A DNA stretch of 32,159 nt from Sphingomonadales bacterium (GTDB lineage Bacteria; Pseudomonadota; Alphaproteobacteria; Sphingomonadales; Sphingomonadaceae): assembly GCA_027485485.1 (NCBI GenBank), contig JAIXQY010000003.1, positions 1-32,159 of the forward strand, in the 5' to 3' direction. A program made the position numbers and the translations under genes. The notes beneath the pieces are model-generated. The model worked only from the letters and a program-made list of their open reading frames with translations. It ran no database searches and was not told the DNA's origin. Below, in pieces: positions 24,288 through 31,800 of the stretch (its first letter is position 1; every line of letters begins with the position of its first letter).

Positions 24288-24323
24288 AAAAAAAGCAGGG
24301 CCGCCGCATCGCTGCGACGGCCC
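24288..24323 (-). terminator. Intrinsic terminator for the RidA gene
   Basis: On the minus strand a 10-bp stem (24314-24323 with 24298-24307, one G-T or mismatch position) and a 6-nt loop are followed directly by GC and a run of seven T (A7 at 24288-24294 on the plus strand). It lies 23 bp beyond the RidA stop codon. This is a textbook intrinsic terminator. Confidence 0.85.
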
Positions 24324-24346
24324 TTCCTCGTGTTGCGGCGCGTGCC

Positions 24347-24823
24347 TTACTTGGCAGCAATCACCGTCAATTCCACGGTGAAGTTCGGCCCGGCCAGTGC
24401 GGCGACCTGCATGGTGGTGCGGGTGACGGTGGTGGGGTTTTCGGCGGTGCCGAAGAACTCCGCGAAGCCGGCGTTGAAGCCGGCAAAGTCCATCTTGCCA
24501 TCCATGCCCGGCGCGGCGGTGAGATAGGCATCCATGCGGACGATGTCCTTCATCGTCATGCCATGGGCTTCCAGCAGCGCCTTGATTTTCTTCAGCACGC
24601 TGATCGTCTGGGTCTTGGTGTCACCAAATTCGGTCGGCTTGGCCGGATCGATGGGGGAGGCGAGCTGGCCCGACAGATAGACGGTGGTGGCACCGGGTTT
24701 CACCTTGGCGGCAGCCAGGATGCGGCCGGGCGGGGTGGTGGTGACCTTTTCGACATTCTGGGCGGCGGCGGGCGCGGCCAGCGCGAGGCCCAGGGTGGCG
24801 GCGGCGAGTGCGATCAACTTCAT
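24347..24823 (-). CDS. Exported RidA-family (YjgF/YER057c/UK114) protein
   Basis: RidA proteins hydrolyse reactive enamine/imine intermediates to keto acids and ammonia. This 158-residue member has a clear N-terminal signal peptide (MKLIALAAATLGLALAAPAAA), unlike cytoplasmic RidA of about 128 residues, so it should act in the periplasm. The catalytic arginine equivalent to E. coli RidA Arg105 appears to be Arg135, in TVTRTTMQV. Glu151 in TVELTVIA fits the conserved glutamate near position 120. The site therefore looks intact. It lies 90 bp downstream of a TonB-dependent receptor gene on the same strand but behind a strong hairpin, so it may have its own promoter. GAAGGGGA precedes the ATG. 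Confidence 0.85.
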   Translation of the reverse strand: MKLIALAAATLGLALAAPAAAQNVEKVTTTPPGRILAAAKVKPGATTVYLSGQLASPIDPAKPTEFGDTKTQTISVLKKIKALLEAHGMTMKDIVRMDAYLTAAPGMDGKMDFAGFNAGFAEFFGTAENPTTVTRTTMQVAALAGPNFTVELTVIAAK

Positions 24824-24843
24824 GTGAGTTCCCCTTCGAGCTG

Positions 24844-24880
24844 GAAAAACGAACGGGCGGCAGGATTGCCCTGCCGCCCG
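24844..24880 (-). terminator. Intrinsic terminator for the TonB-receptor gene
   Basis: CGGGCGGCAGG (24854-24864) pairs perfectly with CCTGCCGCCCG (24870-24880) around a 5-nt loop. On the minus strand the stem is followed by TTCGTTTTT, making a good intrinsic terminator 33 bp after the receptor stop codon. It separates this gene from the RidA gene. Confidence 0.8.
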
Positions 24881-24913
24881 CTGTTGGCAAGCGATAATGC
24901 TGCCTTTTGTGGC

Positions 24914-27703
24914 TTAGAAGCGAGCCGAAGCGCGCAAATACCAGAAGCCACCCATCTGGCCGATCGGCGCGGTATCCGGATAGAGCGAGCCGTTGGCCTG
25001 ACCGCCGGTCTGCGGGAAGGCGTTGCGGGTTTCGCGGGCCGGATAGGTGTTGAACAGGTTCTGCGCACCCACCGCGACGCGATAATTTTCTTCGAAGGTC
25101 ACGCCGACTTCAAGATCGAAGGCAACCTGAGCGCCGAAGCTCTTGGAGAAGGGCACCGGATACAGGGCAGCAGCCTGTGCGGCATCAATCCCCGGCGTCG
25201 GGCCGATCCCCGAGGTGATCGGATCGTTGAACGAGGTGAACTTGCCAAAATAGCTGCCACGGGCGGTCGCGTCGAAGATGCCCTGCTGATAGGTGGTCGA
25301 CAGCACGGCGCGCCAGTTCGGGTTCGACTGTTCGATGTTGCCAACGCGGACATCGTCAACCGGCCGGAAGTTGGACAGCGACTGGCCGTTGGCCAGCGTG
25401 CCGGTGATCACCTTGCGATCGGTGACCTTGGTCTTGTTGTAGTTGATCGCCAAGCTGGAGTTGAAGCGGCCGATGCTCGTGTCAGCCTTGTGCTGGATCA
25501 CGAGATCGAAGCCCTGCGTGCGGGTGTCGAAGGCGTTGGTGAAGTAACGCAGCGCGCCCAATTCGGCGGCTTCGGCCACACCCTGGGCCAGCAGGAACTG
25601 CGTGGCGGTCAGGCCGGTGCCGTTGGCCTGGTTGGGGTTCAGGTTGCCGGTGATGCCGATGCGATCTTCAACCTTGATGTTGTAGAAGTCGATCGTGATG
25701 TTGAAGCCGCCGCCCGGGGTGACGACGAAGCCGCCCGAGAAGTTGGTCGACTTTTCCGGGCTCAGTGGCTGGGCCAGGAAGAACTGGCCAATCGGGCTGT
25801 CCGGACGCACGGTGGCGATGCCGAGCGGCACGGTCGAACCGAACGGGAAGCCGGTGGTCAGGTTCTGGGTGAACTGCTGACCGGGGGTCGGAGCGCGGAA
25901 GCCAGTGGAGGCGGCGCCGCGAACGGCGACCACATCGTTGAAGGCATAACGCGCGCTGATCTTGCCGTTGAACGTGTCGCCAAAGTCGTTGAAATAATCG
26001 TAACGCGCGGCAACGCCGACATCGAGACCTTCAACCGGGGTGGCTTCGAAATCGATATAAGCCGAATAGTTGTTGCGGCCGCCTTCGATCACCGAAGCCG
26101 GGCCAAAGCCCTGGAAGCCGTTGGAGCCCGGCAGCGAGGTCGCAACGCGGACCACGGTCGGGTTGAGCACCGCACCCGGCGTGGAGCAGGGCACCGTGGC
26201 CGCGGCCAGGGTGCAACGCACCAGCGATTGGGCGGCATAGGGGCCGACTTCCCACGATGTCTTGTCGCCGAGACCGACTTCATAGGCCTCACGACGCACT
26301 TCAAAGCCCCAGGCGATGAACAGCGGCTTGGCGAAGCCGATTTCGGCTTCGGTGTTGAAATCGGCGTTGAGGTTGAACTCACGCTGCACCAGCTTGCCCA
26401 TGTAGAAATCGGTGGGCGTCGCCGGGCCGAGCGAGGCGTTGATCGTGTCGCTCATGAAGTAGCGGATCTGGTTCTGACCATACATCAGCGAGATGTCGTA
26501 CTTGATGCCCTTTTCTTCGCCCTTGAAGCCGCCGACCAGGCCGATATCTTCGTTGGTCGCTTCAAAGAACGGCACGAAGCCGTTGCGGAAGGTGGGGAAG
26601 CGCGCATCGTCGTTGATGTTGAAGGTGGCGCCGTTTTCATCCCACAGCGGCGTGCCGGTGGCGGTGAAGCCAACGCGGTTCAGGAACACCGGGTTGACCG
26701 AACGGTTGGTGGTGGCGGTGCCGGGGCGGCCATTGATCGGCGCGTGGGTGACGGTGACCGGGATGCGCAGGTTGAAGTCGTTGCCCTGGCGCTGCCAGCC
26801 ATAGTTGCCGAACGCATAGAAGGTGGTGTCACCGGCCGGCAGTTCCATGTTGAACACGGCGCGATAGGCACGGTTTTCCGGGCCGCCCAGGCGGTTGCCG
26901 GTGGGGAAATCGGTGATGATGTTCTGCGCGCGCAGCGGCGCCACCGACGGACGCTCCACCGAACGGTCCCAGATGTTCTGATCAATGAATTCACCGGTGA
27001 TGTTGAAGAAGCCGCCGTCATCACCCAGCTTGGTGCCATAGAAGGCCGAAAGCTGCGTGTCCTGGCCATCGCCCTGATAGGTCTGGCCATAACGGGCGGT
27101 GAATTCCAGGCCGGTGTCGCGGCGCAGGCCCAGGTTGATCACGCCGGCGATGGCGTCGGAACCATATTGGGCGGCGGCGCCATCGCGCAGCACTTCGAGG
27201 CGGCCGAGGGCGATACCCGAGATCTGCGACAGGTCAGCACCCTGCGAACCGGCGTTGAGCGCGCCGGCGGCAACCTGCACCAGGGCCGAACGGTGCATGC
27301 GCTTGCCGTTGATGAGGACGAGGATCTGGTCAGCCGGGAGGCCGCGCAGCGTGGGCGGACGCACGAAGGCGGAGGCATCGCCCAGCAGGTTGCGCTGCTG
27401 GTTGAAGGAGGGGACCAGCGTTTGCAGGATGGTCTGCAGCTGCGGCGCGGGCTGGGCCTTGAAATCGTCGGCAGTGAACACGTCAACCGGCACGGCGCTT
27501 TCCAGCACGGTGCGATCGCTGCGGCGGGTGCCGGTCACGACGATCGTGGCGTCTTCCTTGCCTTCTTCGGCGGCGGCAGCGGCGGCAGCCGGCTGATCGT
27601 CGGCAGCCAGTGCCGGTGCGGCAACTCCGGCCAGAACCAGCGCCATCACCGATGTTGCCAGCTTGAGTTCAGCCCGTTGCAGCTTTTCGCGGATTCCAGT
27701 CAT
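24914..27703 (-). CDS. TonB-dependent outer membrane receptor
   Basis: A 929-residue outer-membrane transporter for a large nutrient driven by TonB. The start is the ATG at 27701-27703, with AGGGGA upstream; the frame is open further back but shows no homology. It has a signal peptide (TSVMALVLAGVAAPALA), an Ala-rich linker, a TonB-box-like TIVVTGTRR (53-61), and a plug domain with TLRGLPADQILVLINGKRM and GSDAIAGVINLGL. A long barrel follows and ends in Phe (RASARF), as required for BAM recognition. The ligand is unknown; iron chelates are only one possibility, and no Fur-box-like palindrome stood out upstream. The neighbours are a GNAT enzyme upstream and an exported RidA protein downstream. 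Confidence 0.93.
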   Translation of the reverse strand: MTGIREKLQRAELKLATSVMALVLAGVAAPALAADDQPAAAAAAAEEGKEDATIVVTGTRRSDRTVLESAVPVDVFTADDFKAQPAPQLQTILQTLVPSFNQQRNLLGDASAFVRPPTLRGLPADQILVLINGKRMHRSALVQVAAGALNAGSQGADLSQISGIALGRLEVLRDGAAAQYGSDAIAGVINLGLRRDTGLEFTARYGQTYQGDGQDTQLSAFYGTKLGDDGGFFNITGEFIDQNIWDRSVERPSVAPLRAQNIITDFPTGNRLGGPENRAYRAVFNMELPAGDTTFYAFGNYGWQRQGNDFNLRIPVTVTHAPINGRPGTATTNRSVNPVFLNRVGFTATGTPLWDENGATFNINDDARFPTFRNGFVPFFEATNEDIGLVGGFKGEEKGIKYDISLMYGQNQIRYFMSDTINASLGPATPTDFYMGKLVQREFNLNADFNTEAEIGFAKPLFIAWGFEVRREAYEVGLGDKTSWEVGPYAAQSLVRCTLAAATVPCSTPGAVLNPTVVRVATSLPGSNGFQGFGPASVIEGGRNNYSAYIDFEATPVEGLDVGVAARYDYFNDFGDTFNGKISARYAFNDVVAVRGAASTGFRAPTPGQQFTQNLTTGFPFGSTVPLGIATVRPDSPIGQFFLAQPLSPEKSTNFSGGFVVTPGGGFNITIDFYNIKVEDRIGITGNLNPNQANGTGLTATQFLLAQGVAEAAELGALRYFTNAFDTRTQGFDLVIQHKADTSIGRFNSSLAINYNKTKVTDRKVITGTLANGQSLSNFRPVDDVRVGNIEQSNPNWRAVLSTTYQQGIFDATARGSYFGKFTSFNDPITSGIGPTPGIDAAQAAALYPVPFSKSFGAQVAFDLEVGVTFEENYRVAVGAQNLFNTYPARETRNAFPQTGGQANGSLYPDTAPIGQMGGFWYLRASARF

Positions 27704-27935
27704 TGCAGTCCCCTGGGTTGTGGATATCGTTTTTTGCCCCTTGAGCACGCCGGGGCCTGAACCTTCCTGTCCGAAAGGGCCGGAACAGGTTGATCGTGGC
27801 CTCTGAAGCGCAGGCACGTCTTGGCTGACATACGCTATTTGCGCACGCTTCGAAATGGTCGCAGGGCTGTGGCTGCAATGATACAGTTGGCAGGCGTGGC
27901 TTTTGCGCAACAGTTGGGCAGTGCGGGGCGGCCAT
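27704..27935 (-). promoter_or_regulatory. Leader region of the TonB-receptor gene
   Basis: This 232-bp region lies between the GNAT stop and the receptor start. It contains GCCCC (27736-27740) / GGGGC (27752-27756) and an imperfect hairpin CCTGTCC / GGAACAGG (about 27766-27788), both within the likely untranslated leader. It must contain the receptor promoter, but I cannot define it. No known riboswitch is recognisable by eye. Confidence 0.35.
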
Positions 27936-28484
27936 TCAGTGGGTAAGTTGCTTGGCCATTGGGACGAAGCCAACCGCAACGCCGCCGCAATCCAGACTGA
28001 TCGCCTCGCCGGGCACATAATGCTTGGTCGCATAGAAGGGCACGCCGGGCAGGGTGGCCATCAATTCGGTGCGGGTGAAGCCGGCCTGCAGCGCCGCCGT
28101 TTCGCACGCCGATAACAGCGCCGCGCCCACGCCGCGCCGGGCAGCCTCCGGCGCCACGAAGAAGGCGCGGATCTTCGCGGCATCGCGGGCGGGATCGAGC
28201 AGGCCGGATTGGCGGCCGGCAAAGCCATCGCTGCCAAACAGCGTGGCCCGCCGGCTCCAGCCGCCGCAGCCCAGGGTTTGGCCAGCGGATTCGACCACCA
28301 GATAGGTGCTATCGGCGACCAGTTCGCTGTCCACCCCGAACACATGGGTGATCGCCGCTTCGATCTGGGCCGCAGTGTAGAAGCCCTGGCTGAGTCCCCG
28401 GGCCGATGCGGTGATGAGGCGGTTCAGGGCAGGGATCTCATCCAGGCGGGCGGGGCGGATCGACAGCGGGGGATGGGTTATCAT
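27936..28484 (-). CDS. GNAT-family N-acetyltransferase
   Basis: A 182-residue acetyltransferase of the GNAT fold that would transfer an acetyl group from acetyl-CoA to an amine. The N-terminal strand and helix are IRPARLDEIPALNRLI. The central strand region is STYLVVESAGQTLGCGGW, and the acetyl-CoA pyrophosphate-binding loop is FFVAPEAARRGVGAALL. A C-terminal FYATKHYVPG resembles the FYxxxGF element of the family. The ATG at 28482-28484 has AAAGAG upstream and is preferred to a TTG 18 nt earlier. The substrate is unknown. The gene is upstream of the TonB receptor on the same strand but 232 bp away. Confidence 0.85.
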   Translation of the reverse strand: MITHPPLSIRPARLDEIPALNRLITASARGLSQGFYTAAQIEAAITHVFGVDSELVADSTYLVVESAGQTLGCGGWSRRATLFGSDGFAGRQSGLLDPARDAAKIRAFFVAPEAARRGVGAALLSACETAALQAGFTRTELMATLPGVPFYATKHYVPGEAISLDCGGVAVGFVPMAKQLTH

Positions 28485-28639
28485 GCGGACTCTTTGCCGC
28501 AAGTCGCGGCCATTCTCAATTGCACCGCGCGGTTACAAAAAATAAGCCGAATCATGATAAACACCACAAGTCTTGCGGCAATAATCACGAAACAAGTCGC
28601 ACAATTGAATTACATTTTGCAATTCAGAAAGAACGATAA
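28485..28639 (+). promoter_or_regulatory. AT-rich leader before the tadE-like gene
   Basis: This spacer is clearly richer in A+T than its surroundings and separates the divergent GNAT and TadE genes. It contains the inverted repeat AATTG (28602-28606) / CAATT (28619-28623), a possible operator or hairpin close to the tadE start. AGAAAG just before the ATG may serve as ribosome binding site. Divergent promoters are expected, but I cannot place them reliably. Confidence 0.45.
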
Positions 28640-29056
28640 ATGAAAATTCACGATTCATTGTTCATGCCATTTCTGCGATCTGACCGCAGCGGCGCTGCCG
28701 CCATGGAATTTGCACTCTTACTGCCAATACTTGCCGTGATGATGTGCGGCACACTGCAGTATGGTGTGTTGTTTTACACATGGAATGTTGCCCTGAATGG
28801 CGCGCGCAATGCGGCGCGGGCGGTGGCGGTGGGCCGAATCGATGCGGCAAGCGGTGCGGCGCGTATGCGGGGCGCCCTGCCGGGCTGGGTGAGCGCCGGC
28901 GGCGGTGACGACATCAATGCGCAGGTCACCGATGCCGCGGTGGGCGGTGAAGTGGTGGCGCGCCTGCGCTTTCCGGCGCGCGATGCGACCTTCGTGCCGC
29001 TGGCGCCGATGCCCGAGAATGTGACGGTGGAAGTGCGCATGGTGAAGGAGGCATGA
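28640..29056 (+). CDS. tadE: TadE-like pilus assembly / pseudopilin protein
   Basis: A 138-residue TadE-family protein. After a short basic leader (FLRSDRSG) comes G-AAAM-E-F at residues 18-24, which fits the G/XXXXE[F/Y] processing site of the Flp/TadE class, followed by a hydrophobic helix (ALLLPILAVMMCGTLQYGVLF). The rest is a small periplasmic domain. TadE and TadF are minor pseudopilins of tight-adherence (Flp) pili. The gene overlaps the next gene by 4 nt. No prepilin, TadV peptidase, TadA ATPase or secretin gene is in the window, so this pair would depend on machinery encoded elsewhere. Confidence 0.82.
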   Translation: MKIHDSLFMPFLRSDRSGAAAMEFALLLPILAVMMCGTLQYGVLFYTWNVALNGARNAARAVAVGRIDAASGAARMRGALPGWVSAGGGDDINAQVTDAAVGGEVVARLRFPARDATFVPLAPMPENVTVEVRMVKEA

Positions 29057-29976
29057 TCCGCCGCCTGTTCCCGGCACGCAGCGGCAGCATGGCGCCGATG
29101 TTTGCGCTGGCCCTGCCGGCGCTCACCGCTGGCGTGGGCTTTGCGGTTGATGGCGCGGCCATGCGGCTGGCGCAGGCGCGGTTGCAGGTGGCGGCGGATG
29201 CGGCTGCGGCTGCGGCCTCGCGCCGGCTGGAATCGAGCAGCGCGGCGCAAACCGAAGCGGTGCGCATGGCGCAGGCCAATCTGCCGCCGTCAGCGCATGG
29301 CATGGTGCTGGCGGCGGCTGACGTGCGAAGCGGTGCCTGGAACAACACCACCAAAAGCTTCACCACCGGGCCCAGCAACCTGAACGCGGTGCAGGTGACG
29401 ACGCGCTATGCGCAGGCCAATGGCAACCCGTTCCGCCTGTTCTTTGCGCCGGTGTTCAGCCTGAAGACCATCGATCTTTCGGCCACGGCCATCGCCATCT
29501 GCCCATCCAATCCCACCCTGTCGCAGATCAGCAGCACGATCCCCAGCCGCATCGCGGTCGTCACCATGGGCCAGGCGTGCAACCCCGGATCGGGGCTGAC
29601 CGGCACCTGTTATTGGGCCACGCCGCAGGGCAACCCCATCGTGCGCGTGGACAATTGGAACCCCGGCGTCACCACCATCACCGTGCGCATCACATCGCCC
29701 ACGCGCCTGGCAGGCCTGTTCTCCTTCACGGCGCCCACGGCCGGCCAGTTCTGGGTGGTGGTGCCGAATGTGCAGATGAACAATGTTGCCAATGGAGCGC
29801 CGGCGGAAAACATCGTCTTCCGCATCCAGAGCTCAAGCCCCACCGTGCCGTCAAACCGCATCAACACCGGCGGCACCGCCACCTACAACAACCGCTTCAA
29901 TTCATCGGCCACGCTGCCGGGCAGCGCCCTGTGCGCCTTTTCCACCCAGGCCGCGGCCAGCCGGCTGGTGAACTAG
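29053..29976 (+). CDS. tadG: TadG-like pilus assembly protein
   Basis: A 307-residue protein with the TadE/G-type N-terminus: SGSMAPMFALALPALTAGVG, a membrane helix, then AVDGAAMRLAQARLQVAADA, a block typical of TadG. The remaining roughly 200 residues are a periplasmic domain rich in Thr, Asn and Ser, without the von Willebrand A motif (DxSxS) often fused to TadG. Four cysteines appear after residue 160 (CPSN, QACN, TCYW, LCAF). It overlaps tadE by ATGA, so the two are co-expressed. Its TAG stop and the stop of the opposing amidohydrolase gene lie in the same CTAG (29973-29976). Confidence 0.8.
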   Translation: MIRRLFPARSGSMAPMFALALPALTAGVGFAVDGAAMRLAQARLQVAADAAAAAASRRLESSSAAQTEAVRMAQANLPPSAHGMVLAAADVRSGAWNNTTKSFTTGPSNLNAVQVTTRYAQANGNPFRLFFAPVFSLKTIDLSATAIAICPSNPTLSQISSTIPSRIAVVTMGQACNPGSGLTGTCYWATPQGNPIVRVDNWNPGVTTITVRITSPTRLAGLFSFTAPTAGQFWVVVPNVQMNNVANGAPAENIVFRIQSSSPTVPSNRINTGGTATYNNRFNSSATLPGSALCAFSTQAAASRLVN

Positions 29977-31667
29977 GCCTTGTACATGGCCCGGCCATCC
30001 ACCACGGTTTCGATGATCCTGATGTCCTTGATCCTGGCCGGATCGATCGCTGTCGGATCATCGGCCAGCACGACATAATCGGCCAGCTTGCCGGCGGTCA
30101 GGCTGCCCTTGATCGCTTCTTCCTTGGCGGCCCAGGCGCCGTTCAGGCTGTTGATGCGGATGGCCTCCAGCGCCGAAACCCGCTGTTTGGCGCCCCAGGT
30201 CTCACCATTCCAGCCGGTGCGCGTCACCATGCCCTGGATGCCCATCAGCGGCGCAAACGGGCCGGGGAAGAAATCGCTGCCGGCGCACACCTTGATGCCG
30301 TGATCGAGGAAGCTGCGGAAGGCCATGGCATTGGCCATCCGTGCCTCGCCATAGAAACCGAACTTGTCGCTATTGTAATAGGCATAGCTGGTGAACGGCG
30401 CCGGCACCGCGCCCAGCGCCGCCATGCGCTTCAACAGGCTTTCGTTGACCAGCGTGCAATGGGTGATCTTGGGCCGCAGATCGCGCACGGCCAGCTTGGC
30501 CTGCGCCCGTTCAAAGGCGGTGAGCGCCATGCCGATCGTCACATCGCCATTGGCGTGGACATTGGGCGTGATGCCGGCGCGGACCATCTTTTCCACCCAG
30601 GCGTCCAGCACGTCCTGCGGTTCGGTGATATTGCCATAATAAGGCGGGGTGCGGCCTTCGTAGGGTGTGGACAGCGCCATGGTGCGTTCGGAAAAACTGC
30701 CGTCGGCCAGATGTTCGGCGGTGGCGCCCAGCCGGATCCAGTCATCGCCGAACCCGGTTTTAAGGCCGCTTTCCACCATGTGATCCAGAAAGGCGCCCCG
30801 CGCCTCATAACTCACCCGGTGGGTCAGCTTGCCTTCGGCGCGCACATCCTGGATCGCGGCCATGTCGCCGCCCTGGTGGTGCACGGTGGTGAGGCCATAA
30901 CGGCTGAAGGCGGCGCTGATGTGCGCCATGCCGGCGCGGGCGCGCTTGGCCTTTTCGGCGGCATCCAGCACCGGGCGCAGGCCCTTTTCCTCCACCAGAT
31001 CAATGGCATTGTCGGTGATGCGGCCCGAAAGCCGGCCATCGGGCAGGCGATCAAAAGTGCCGCCGGGCGGATTTTGCGTGTCACGGGTGATGCCGGCCAT
31101 GGCCAGCGCAAAGCTGTTGACGAACACCGTATGGCCGCCGCGGTGGCGCACCATCACCGGGTGGGTGGTGGACACCTTGTCGAGATCGGCGGTGGTGAGC
31201 TGGCGGCCGTCCTTCAGCTTGGTGTCATCATGGAAATAGCCATCCACCCAATAGCCCGGCGGCGTGGTGGCCGCCCGCGCCCGCAGCTTCTCGATGATCG
31301 AGGCGATGGTGACAAATTCCACCTCGAACGGATTGCCCACCAGCACCTCATACAGCAGCACATCGCCGATCGGGTGGTTGTGGCAATCGATGAAGCCGGG
31401 GACAACGCAGGCGCCTTTCAGGTCAACCAGTTTGGTGGCCTTGCCGGCCAGCCCGCGCACATCATCGCCGCCCACCGCCATGATCCGCCCGGCCTTGATC
31501 GCCATGGCGGTGGCGGTGGGGCGGGCATCGTCCATGGTGATCAGCCGGCCGTTGAACAATATCGCATCGGCATCCCGCTCCTGCGCGGCGGCGCGGGCGG
31601 CCCAGCTGGCCCACAGCGGCGCGGCCAGAGCGGCGGTCATGATGGTGCGGCGGCTGGTATTGGTCAT
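29973..31667 (-). CDS. Tat-exported amidohydrolase (YtcJ / amidohydrolase_3 family)
   Basis: A 564-residue metal-dependent hydrolase. The N-terminus has a twin-arginine signal, TSRRTIMTAALAAP, running to ARAAAQ, which implies export in folded form. The amidohydrolase core begins DAILFNGRLITMDD. The metal site HxH is His96/His98 in GFIDCHNHPIG. Later parts include TVHHQGGDM, NVHANGD, ITHCTLVNE and CAGSDFFPGPFAPLMG, then the usual C-terminal GSLTAGKLADYVVLADDP. Family members act on N-acyl or cyclic amides and other substrates, so the substrate is open. The ATG at 31665-31667 has AAGGGGA upstream and fits the signal peptide; longer frames do not. It is divergent from an acyl-CoA dehydrogenase gene. 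Confidence 0.9.
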   Translation of the reverse strand: MTNTSRRTIMTAALAAPLWASWAARAAAQERDADAILFNGRLITMDDARPTATAMAIKAGRIMAVGGDDVRGLAGKATKLVDLKGACVVPGFIDCHNHPIGDVLLYEVLVGNPFEVEFVTIASIIEKLRARAATTPPGYWVDGYFHDDTKLKDGRQLTTADLDKVSTTHPVMVRHRGGHTVFVNSFALAMAGITRDTQNPPGGTFDRLPDGRLSGRITDNAIDLVEEKGLRPVLDAAEKAKRARAGMAHISAAFSRYGLTTVHHQGGDMAAIQDVRAEGKLTHRVSYEARGAFLDHMVESGLKTGFGDDWIRLGATAEHLADGSFSERTMALSTPYEGRTPPYYGNITEPQDVLDAWVEKMVRAGITPNVHANGDVTIGMALTAFERAQAKLAVRDLRPKITHCTLVNESLLKRMAALGAVPAPFTSYAYYNSDKFGFYGEARMANAMAFRSFLDHGIKVCAGSDFFPGPFAPLMGIQGMVTRTGWNGETWGAKQRVSALEAIRINSLNGAWAAKEEAIKGSLTAGKLADYVVLADDPTAIDPARIKDIRIIETVVDGRAMYKA

Positions 31668-31800
31668 GGCTGGTTCCCCTTGGCCAACATGGTCGCCGAG
31701 GTGGCGGCGGCGCGCAAGGGGGCAGCGTCCTCCCCCAATCCGCCAGTTATGCGGCCCCGCCCCGCGGCCCACACTGCACAGGCAAAGGGAGGAATAGCCC
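31668..31800. promoter_or_regulatory. Divergent spacer, amidohydrolase / acyl-CoA dehydrogenase
   Basis: This 133-bp spacer separates two divergent genes and must hold promoters for both. GGGAGGAATAG before 31801 is a strong ribosome binding site for the plus-strand gene. I see no convincing operator, though GCGGCCCCGCCCCGCGGCC (31751-31769) is a GC-rich near-palindrome. Confidence 0.4.

Noticed and set aside
24154-24323. A CRISPR or multi-copy repeat array suggested by the repeated CAGCAT sequence
   Set aside because: The repeat is a single inverted pair with no direct repeats or spacers; it is a foldback element followed by an intrinsic terminator.
24168-24527. A 119-codon plus-strand frame beginning in the foldback element
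   Set aside because: It reads through the inverted repeat and the RidA terminator into the antisense of the RidA gene, so it is a chance frame.
24347-24823. Loss of the catalytic arginine in the exported RidA
   Set aside because: Aligning PARSCVEVARLP of E. coli RidA with VTRTTMQVAALA places Arg105 opposite Arg135. The Ala in VAAL replaces a different, non-catalytic Arg.
27736-27756. A terminator after the GNAT gene
   Set aside because: The stem GCCCC / GGGGC has its T-run (27729-27735) on the wrong side for the minus strand and is 180 bp beyond the GNAT stop.
24563-27760. A plus-strand open frame of 1065 codons opposite the TonB receptor
   Set aside because: It is antisense to a gene with a signal peptide, plug domain and terminal Phe. 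Its translation is low-complexity (Gly/Arg/Ala/Val/Glu) without recognisable domains, as expected from high-G+C codon bias on the other strand.
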